DNA of 10,263 nt from Nostoc cf. edaphicum LEGE 07299 (lineage in GTDB: Bacteria; Cyanobacteriota; Cyanobacteriia; Cyanobacteriales; Nostocaceae). This document shows positions 7,501 to 10,263 of the stretch, piece after piece. Positions within the stretch are counted from its first letter, which is position 1; the number at the start of each line of letters is the position of its first letter. The stretch spans positions 1 to 10,263 of the forward strand of contig NZ_JADEXF010000042.1 in NCBI RefSeq assembly GCF_015207245.1, given 5' to 3'. The notes below the pieces were generated by a model, which did no database searches, was not told the DNA's origin, and saw only the letters and a program-made list of their open reading frames with translations. The translations under genes and the position numbers were made by a program.

Positions 7501-7875
7501 AAGACTGCAAGAGCTAACTATAAGGCTATGGATAGCTGGCTAAGTATCAAAATCAAATTTGAGAAGGACAAAGAAGGATTTAAACAGTCTGACGCAGAGA
7601 TTGTGGGATTGATTTTAGCGAAACTGGGGGTGCTGACCACTAATGAAAATAAGCGAGTCGGCGGAGGCTGGGAACGGGAATATGAAATCGATAAGCCTTA
7701 TTGGGAAATAGTTTTTTCAACCATCCTCCCATATATGGATAGTCGCAAGCCTCAACAAGATGACTACTTGGAAGGGGACAACAGGAGCGAAGTTTTTGAC
7801 CCTGCCCACCCTGAGAGGTATTGCATCCCCAAATTTTCAACTTTGGGAAATATGGCTGAAATGCTTGCTACATAA
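4510..7875 (+). CDS. Plasmid replication protein, CyRepA1 family
   Basis: This is a 1121-residue protein with the layout of the CyRepA1 family, the Rep proteins of cyanobacterial plasmids such as pCC5.2. The N-terminal third has a zinc-ribbon-like motif: C324-x-C326-x2-H329 (TCQCPYHG) and C355 (IVCQS), reminiscent of primase zinc fingers. A helicase-like ATPase core follows: Walker A GDWGTGKS (448-455), Walker B LVLDEIE (D534, E535), FADADLS as motif III, GTLGTGIDLSR (699-709) and a motif VI-like QQFSRYR with R735 and R737. The C-terminal ~350 residues are charged and without a recognised motif. It probably starts and unwinds replication of the element when it is circular. The start must be at or after TTG 4510, since an in-frame TAA lies at 4492-4494. 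There is no clear ribosome binding site, and the TTG lies in an inverted repeat. Only two HIP1 octamers occur in 3.4 kb, unlike the chromosomal genes to the left. Confidence 0.85.
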   Translation: MPDPKCLFAKALQGIKQQKKLKPILPQERGIFYNVNGGRSNNAVNRFYANFFEHDKGTKEERRKKIYSFPLRPTLIITTRRSSHTYDVLNLTSDQYKNLDIWKEYQEKRAYYMGSDPSIKDLPRLMRLAGFDHVKVIEDYCVPGGLEIEWTTCELIHYEPENKYTLKELDDAFEQFAVQEGIKLFSKERFNGYQFMNSKLNQKKKGVNYSHEKFNPDIFRRCNDSEVTELLKRAQILAKLREREKAGKPCDRTSESAWTDPIESAKLSYESQYDFDLIDNSNNEFLKLHGVDSGETEAEYFARKYGFGYSHAGEQGGRQHWHTCQCPYHGSSSGSEDNLHIAYDDPNYPRGTIVCQSGDSAQDVMIAFRQLAQDAGDPLWDKTWTKCDRTKKQDYQKTKDDYFVDYEAKRNKVARHSFATQADILVNIGYFPDIKLKDLPRGLIGIKGDWGTGKSHLIASLIKQYPYNKVIQIGHLNRLLFNTSEKYGLTHHHLAREQKWGMGGCDRLAITDISVGALLKTENYLEQRYVLVLDEIEQILNSLVNNKNLKGNLRMTYFRKLVWFISNAEYIIFADADLSDATLDFIEAIRNADKVGREPEKTFIIHHTKKQGLGRKIKISNDKGATLKRLYESLSDGQKIIAPFENKSDLLALQKSTLNDEFRKSTDIIHGENSQEEQIREYIKNIDSLYKSNNLFYTGTLGTGIDLSRPHYDKRFGIFTGDVFAASDQCQQFSRYRPDCDSEIFCDTKKRNFKIDADQLVLELINKNNESNTYFCDNISQLIEAGFYPNPDGTFDEYDQAFLKLWGVINARSNASRANPYQTLVDRLTDAGYELEFLDDSEDKTENDGVLSSHKATKSELKTQEDIAKAEARVLTDDEYIDAIRQKGNLDKQKQREVYKTRLAKTLGIPIDAGIVKLERTRKITTGLTLLHILLTDDESAIAFEMRDRKLNPIVTDRSHFLKKRELLKKLQIPEFLAFLNAGNNYSKSSDWAKFIAKTARANYKAMDSWLSIKIKFEKDKEGFKQSDAEIVGLILAKLGVLTTNENKRVGGGWEREYEIDKPYWEIVFSTILPYMDSRKPQQDDYLEGDNRSEVFDPAHPERYCIPKFSTLGNMAEMLAT

Positions 7876-8140
7876 GTGTTTTTTTGTGACACCCCCTTGT
7901 TTTTTTTGTTGCCTCGAAGATTCCCGACTACGACCGCACAGAGATAAACCAATGCTGGGATGGTATCGGAGACTGGCAGTCATAGGCATCCACTTAAGGA
8001 ATTAATTTCGACCTGTGTAACACGCTCTAAATCCTTGTTGTGCATCTGTTTAAGCTCGATGTCGTCATACCATTTCCCGACATTTTATGCACATGGCGGT
8101 TGGTCTGTTTTTCTGTAAAGCTGGTGAATCAATATACCTA
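7876..8140. other. Gap with nested inverted repeats and possible decayed coding sequence
   Basis: This is the convergent space between the replication gene and the minus-strand recombinase operon. Two T-runs (7879-7885 and 7900-7907) follow the rep stop, but only a weak GTGT/ACAC stem accompanies them, so a terminator is uncertain. Two nested inverted repeats lie at 8039-8093: TGTGCAT/ATGCACA outside and ATGTCG/CGACAT inside (8059-8064/8078-8083). A 9-bp palindrome GTGTAACAC is at 8015-8023. On the minus strand a stop-bounded frame (about 8083 to 7979) reads coding-like, with WYDDIELKQMHNKDLERV, but has no convincing start. On the plus strand a frame ending at a TAG (7983-7985) also looks coding-like (IPDYDRTEINQCWDGIGD). 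Remnants of an older gene are possible but not shown. Confidence 0.4.
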
Positions 8141-8329
8141 CTAACTGTTTTGTCTTTTTAGCTCTTGTATCAACAATTGACAACGCTTACTAGCTTCTTT
8201 GGCTCGTTGCATTAAAGTTTTACTTTGCTCACGGTTGCTTTGACTAATTTCAACTGCTTGCTGACTGAACTGTGCAGCTTGTTTACCAAGTTCTTGAATA
8301 CGAGTTTTTAATTGTTCTACAGTTTTCAT
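8141..8329 (-). CDS. Small basic coiled-coil protein, unknown function
   Basis: This 62-residue protein is predicted to be almost entirely helical, rich in Q, E, K, R and A with heptad-like hydrophobic spacing (V4, L7, I11, L14; later L52, L53, I54, L57). I count 12 Lys/Arg against 6 Asp/Glu, a net charge near +6. It starts at ATG 8329, preceded by a strong GGAGGG. The ATG overlaps the TGA of the upstream 66-residue gene (ATGA), so translation is probably coupled. No family is recognised. Its opposite charge to the upstream product suggests a complex, and the recombinase operon context suggests an accessory role in recombination; both are inference. Confidence 0.7.
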   Translation of the reverse strand: MKTVEQLKTRIQELGKQAAQFSQQAVEISQSNREQSKTLMQRAKEASKRCQLLIQELKRQNS

Positions 8330-8526
8330 TCGCCCTCCAGTTCAATTATCAAGGCATCCAGATTTTCAGCCTCTTCATAAATTTTATCCGCTCTACTCTG
8401 AAGTAAACTAGCATCGTCAAAATCATCGTTTTGCAGTGCTACTTCTGCTGCTGTGTACAATTGTGCTGCAATCTGCTGTAGTTGTGTGTACACATTCGAC
8501 AAAATAGTGAACGTTTCTTGTTTCAT
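8326..8526 (-). CDS. Small acidic helical protein, unknown function
   Basis: This 66-residue protein is predicted helical with a very acidic second half. It has 14 Asp/Glu against 3 Lys/Arg, a net charge near -11, with the cluster NDDFDD at 33-38 and EEAENLD at 51-57. It resembles a two- or three-helix bundle, as in small TPR-like helical hairpins. The ATG (8526) overlaps the TGA of the recombinase gene and has GAGGG five bases upstream; its own TGA overlaps the ATG of the next gene. It is therefore the middle gene of a tight three-gene operon. No family is recognised. It is too acidic for a typical DNA-binding excisionase, but could be a DNA mimic or a partner of the basic 62-residue protein. 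Confidence 0.7.
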   Translation of the reverse strand: MKQETFTILSNVYTQLQQIAAQLYTAAEVALQNDDFDDASLLQSRADKIYEEAENLDALIIELEGE

Positions 8527-9200
8527 TTTTCCCTCGTAAATCTGTTTGCTGGTGCTTTTGACGAAGCCTCCTCTGCTATTAATAACGATTCCCCAACTGG
8601 TGACAGCATAGCCAAACTCGCCGCCGCTCCCAATACCTGTTCGTCTGATACTTCCAAGTAACGCTGCAACTGTTCCAAGTTCCGATGCCCTGATATCTCC
8701 TGAATAACCCGCAATGGAATACGTGCGTTGCTCATCTGCGTTAGTGCTGTGCGCCTAAAGCTATGAGTACTCGCGCCGATTATCCCAGCTTGTTTGCAAG
8801 CTCCTCTCAAAATCCTAGAGGCTGAGTCTTCGCTGATGTGTCCATCACAGCGACCGGGGAACAAATAAATCTCGCCGGACAGTGGGTAGTATTCAGTGAG
8901 CAACCGCCACAAGTCTTCAATCACTGGGATTGACCTAGTAGCCAGCTTCCCCTTCGTGTTTGCTTTCCGAATCACCAGCCGGGGTCTAACATTGTCCTTG
9001 GGGGTGTAAATGTCTTGGGTGAACAGGGTACAGCATTCTCGAATTCGGCAAGCGCTAAACAAGCAGACACCAAACAAAGCGCGATCGCGGTCATTGTCTA
9101 AGCCATCGCTGAAAATTAGCTGTATCTCTTGTTGGGTGAGAACTTTGGCGCGCCCATGCCGATTGATTTTCATTGCCAGACTGTAGACCCTGCGATCCAT
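8523..9200 (-). CDS. Short tyrosine recombinase (catalytic domain only)
   Basis: This 225-residue member of the phage-integrase family consists essentially of the catalytic domain. Visible active-site residues are R52 in SACRIRE, K83 or K85 in TKGKLATR, H146 and R149 in THSFRRTAL, H172 in SGHRN and Y181 in LQRYLEV, so the set is complete. The usual N-terminal core-binding (SAM-like) domain is missing; only about 20 residues precede the catalytic fold. Such short recombinases occur on cyanobacterial plasmids and could act in resolution, inversion or cassette movement. The start at 9200 is provisional; an ATG at 9173 (MKINRHGRAKVLT) is an equally good beginning, and neither has a clear ribosome binding site. 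It is the first gene of a coupled operon with two small genes. It differs clearly from the 392-residue recombinase, so the element has two unrelated-looking recombinases. Confidence 0.88.
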   Translation of the reverse strand: MDRRVYSLAMKINRHGRAKVLTQQEIQLIFSDGLDNDRDRALFGVCLFSACRIRECCTLFTQDIYTPKDNVRPRLVIRKANTKGKLATRSIPVIEDLWRLLTEYYPLSGEIYLFPGRCDGHISEDSASRILRGACKQAGIIGASTHSFRRTALTQMSNARIPLRVIQEISGHRNLEQLQRYLEVSDEQVLGAAASLAMLSPVGESLLIAEEASSKAPANRFTREK

Positions 9201-9257
9201 AGCCTACAACTATTTGGATCACTGATTCACAATTAGTTAACCAAGGTTTCAATACAT

Positions 9258-9404
9258 TTATTCAGTTGTAGTAACTTCAATATTCAAAGCACTACCACCA
9301 AGCCTATCTTGAATGTATTTGAGAAGTTCTACTTTATGTTGAAGCAACCATTCAGGATTGTTATTAGGGTACAAATATATTGTGTAAGTGTAAGTATATA
9401 CCTC
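9258..9404 (-). pseudogene. In-frame coding-like continuation of the HNH gene after its TAG stop
   Basis: Directly after the HNH stop (TAG, 9407-9405) the same frame stays open for 48 codons to a TAA at 9260-9258. The translation looks like real protein: it starts EVYTYTYTIYLYP, continues with NPEWLLQHKVELLKYIQDR and ends in a short strand-like tail (LNIEV). There is no ATG or GTG in the segment; one TTG lies 30 bases in. The TAGGAGG at its head resembles a ribosome binding site, but no start codon stands at the right distance. The simplest reading is the C-terminal end of a 282-codon HNH gene cut by an amber mutation (for example CAG to TAG). Stop readthrough is the alternative. Confidence 0.5.
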
Positions 9405-10106
9405 CTACTTAATATCGTAAACTGCGTTGCAATCATAAAATAAATTAACTATTCTTTTTAAAGTTCTTTTAGGGTGTTGGCTTTCTGTTCTAAATGATAA
9501 ATCCAGATTTTTAGGAATGCTCAATTTTGTTGTATTGCACCGAAAATCTATTTCATTATTGCCTTTACATTTACTGCAAATAAAACACAGAGTTTGTGAG
9601 TTTTCTATAAATGTTTTACCACCCATAGAAAATGGTTTAATGTGGTCGATTTCTAATTTCCCCTTGATATTGGCTCCACAACATAGGCAAGTATATCCGT
9701 CTCTTTGTTTTATTTTTTCTCTTTCTGCTTCGGTTAGTACTAAATTTTTGATTTCTGCTTCTGCAATATGTGTTTCTAGCTGTTTGGTAAAAAGCTCTGT
9801 CTCCCATTTCATCTGCCTCATGGCTGTTAGTATCAGATCCCTTACATTCCTTTCTGTTGTTGTCTGAAGAATGTCTATTATTAACTTTTGAAGATTTACT
9901 GGCGTATCTGCAATAAAAGGTCGTTCGAGTAAAGCCTTTTTAATCCCGTGATCTTGAGGTTTGATTGGATAAATAGAAGGAACTCCTTCTTCGTCTTTAA
10001 TTAAAAGTCTTTTAGGACGTTTAATAGCTTGTAAAAACTTAGTTTTACCTCCTGGTAAACTAGACCATCTTCCGTGGCTATCTCTTAGCTGATTAAATTC
10101 TTGCAT
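9405..10106 (-). CDS. HNH endonuclease, possibly truncated by an amber codon
   Basis: This 233-residue protein starts at ATG 10106, chosen because AGGAGG stands about 8 bases upstream; an earlier in-frame start (10169) lacks a site. Residues 1-130 are of unknown fold, with a basic patch at 29-37 (KRPKRLL) and long helices at about 70-130. The HNH (beta-beta-alpha metal) nuclease motif spans about 138-183: C140-x2-C143, D154-H155 in EIDHIKPFSMGG, N169 in ENSQTLC, then C174-x2-C177 and K181-G-N. The third position of the motif is Ser178 rather than His/Asn. The cysteine pairs probably bind zinc, and the enzyme would cut DNA with a divalent metal. It could be a homing, restriction or mobile-element nuclease; the target is unknown. 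The frame runs on after the stop, so the protein may be a shortened form. The gene is AT-rich and free of HIP1 octamers. Confidence 0.82.
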   Translation of the reverse strand: MQEFNQLRDSHGRWSSLPGGKTKFLQAIKRPKRLLIKDEEGVPSIYPIKPQDHGIKKALLERPFIADTPVNLQKLIIDILQTTTERNVRDLILTAMRQMKWETELFTKQLETHIAEAEIKNLVLTEAEREKIKQRDGYTCLCCGANIKGKLEIDHIKPFSMGGKTFIENSQTLCFICSKCKGNNEIDFRCNTTKLSIPKNLDLSFRTESQHPKRTLKRIVNLFYDCNAVYDIK

Positions 10107-10263
10107 TGTTGCCCTCCTCCTTTCTCTTTTATTTGTCGATAAATAGATACTTCCCAAAAACAAACGCAACCATATCTCTTCCCATTAAACCCCCCGATTT
10201 GAGGAATTGAACCCCGTGATTTCTCAATTTATCAGTTTGTTTCCCTCAAACAGGGAATTATAA
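10107..10263. repeat. Upstream region of HNH gene with direct repeat and overlapping hairpins
   Basis: AACCCCCCGATTT (10188-10200) and AACCCCGTGATTT (10210-10222) are 13-bp direct repeats with two mismatches at 22-bp spacing. Next come two overlapping inverted repeats: GTTTG/CAAAC (10235-10239/10247-10251) and TTCCCT/AGGGAA (10241-10246/10252-10257). These compete, or could interlock as a compact pseudoknot. They lie 80-150 bases above the HNH start. No full promoter is called. The pattern may continue beyond the window end. Confidence 0.45.

Noticed and set aside
7873..7910. Strong terminator after the replication gene
   Set aside because: T-runs are present but the only stem (GTGT/ACAC) is four pairs with an A/T-rich loop, too weak to call.
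7760..8005. 81-codon plus-strand frame overlapping the end of the replication gene
   Set aside because: Most of it lies inside the rep gene in another frame, and the composition (runs of C and F from poly-T) is not protein-like.
9517..9867. 116-codon plus-strand frame opposite the HNH gene
   Set aside because: It is antisense to a gene with a recognisable nuclease motif and a strong ribosome binding site, and shows no motif of its own.
10195..10222. tRNA T-arm on the minus strand (GGGGTTCAATTCCTC)
   Set aside because: The loop matches the T-loop consensus, but the outer stem pair fails and no anticodon or acceptor partner can be found in the remaining bases.

Overview
The window looks like a filamentous (Nostocales-type) cyanobacterium. 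It has about fourteen HIP1 octamers (GCGATCGC), a CpcT-type phycobiliprotein lyase, heptameric short tandem repeats and low-to-moderate GC. It appears to span the junction between host chromosome (1 to about 2653) and an integrated, plasmid-like accessory element (about 2654 to the window end). The far end of the element is not in view.

Host part: positions 1-197 hold repeat-rich intergenic DNA. A secreted TPR protein gene lies on the minus strand (198-1424). A 368-bp divergent intergenic region carries several inverted repeats, a TATAAT box and a long leader hairpin. cpcT (1793-2383, plus strand) is followed by a good terminator. Next comes the 5' half of a tRNA-Cys(GCA) gene. It is intact through the anticodon loop and then stops matching a tRNA exactly there.

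Element part: 147 bp after the broken tRNA starts a full-length tyrosine recombinase gene (2800-3978), which probably made the insertion. It is followed by an AT-rich gap, a small ribbon-helix-helix-like protein (4289-4462) and a 1121-residue CyRepA1-type plasmid replication protein (4510-7875) with a zinc-binding motif and a helicase core. After a gap with what may be decayed coding sequence, three translationally coupled minus-strand genes follow: a catalytic-domain-only tyrosine recombinase (9200-8523) and two tiny helical proteins of opposite charge (8526-8326 and 8329-8141). Upstream on the same strand is an HNH endonuclease gene (10106-9405). Its reading frame continues for 48 coding-like codons beyond a TAG stop.

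Interpretation: an integrative plasmid has entered tRNA-Cys at the anticodon loop. It carries replication (RHH protein plus CyRepA1), two different recombinases and an HNH nuclease. The most notable points are the unrestored tRNA at this junction, the recombinase operon with an acidic/basic small-protein pair, the replication gene whose TTG start sits in a 14-bp inverted repeat, and the amber codon that splits the HNH frame.
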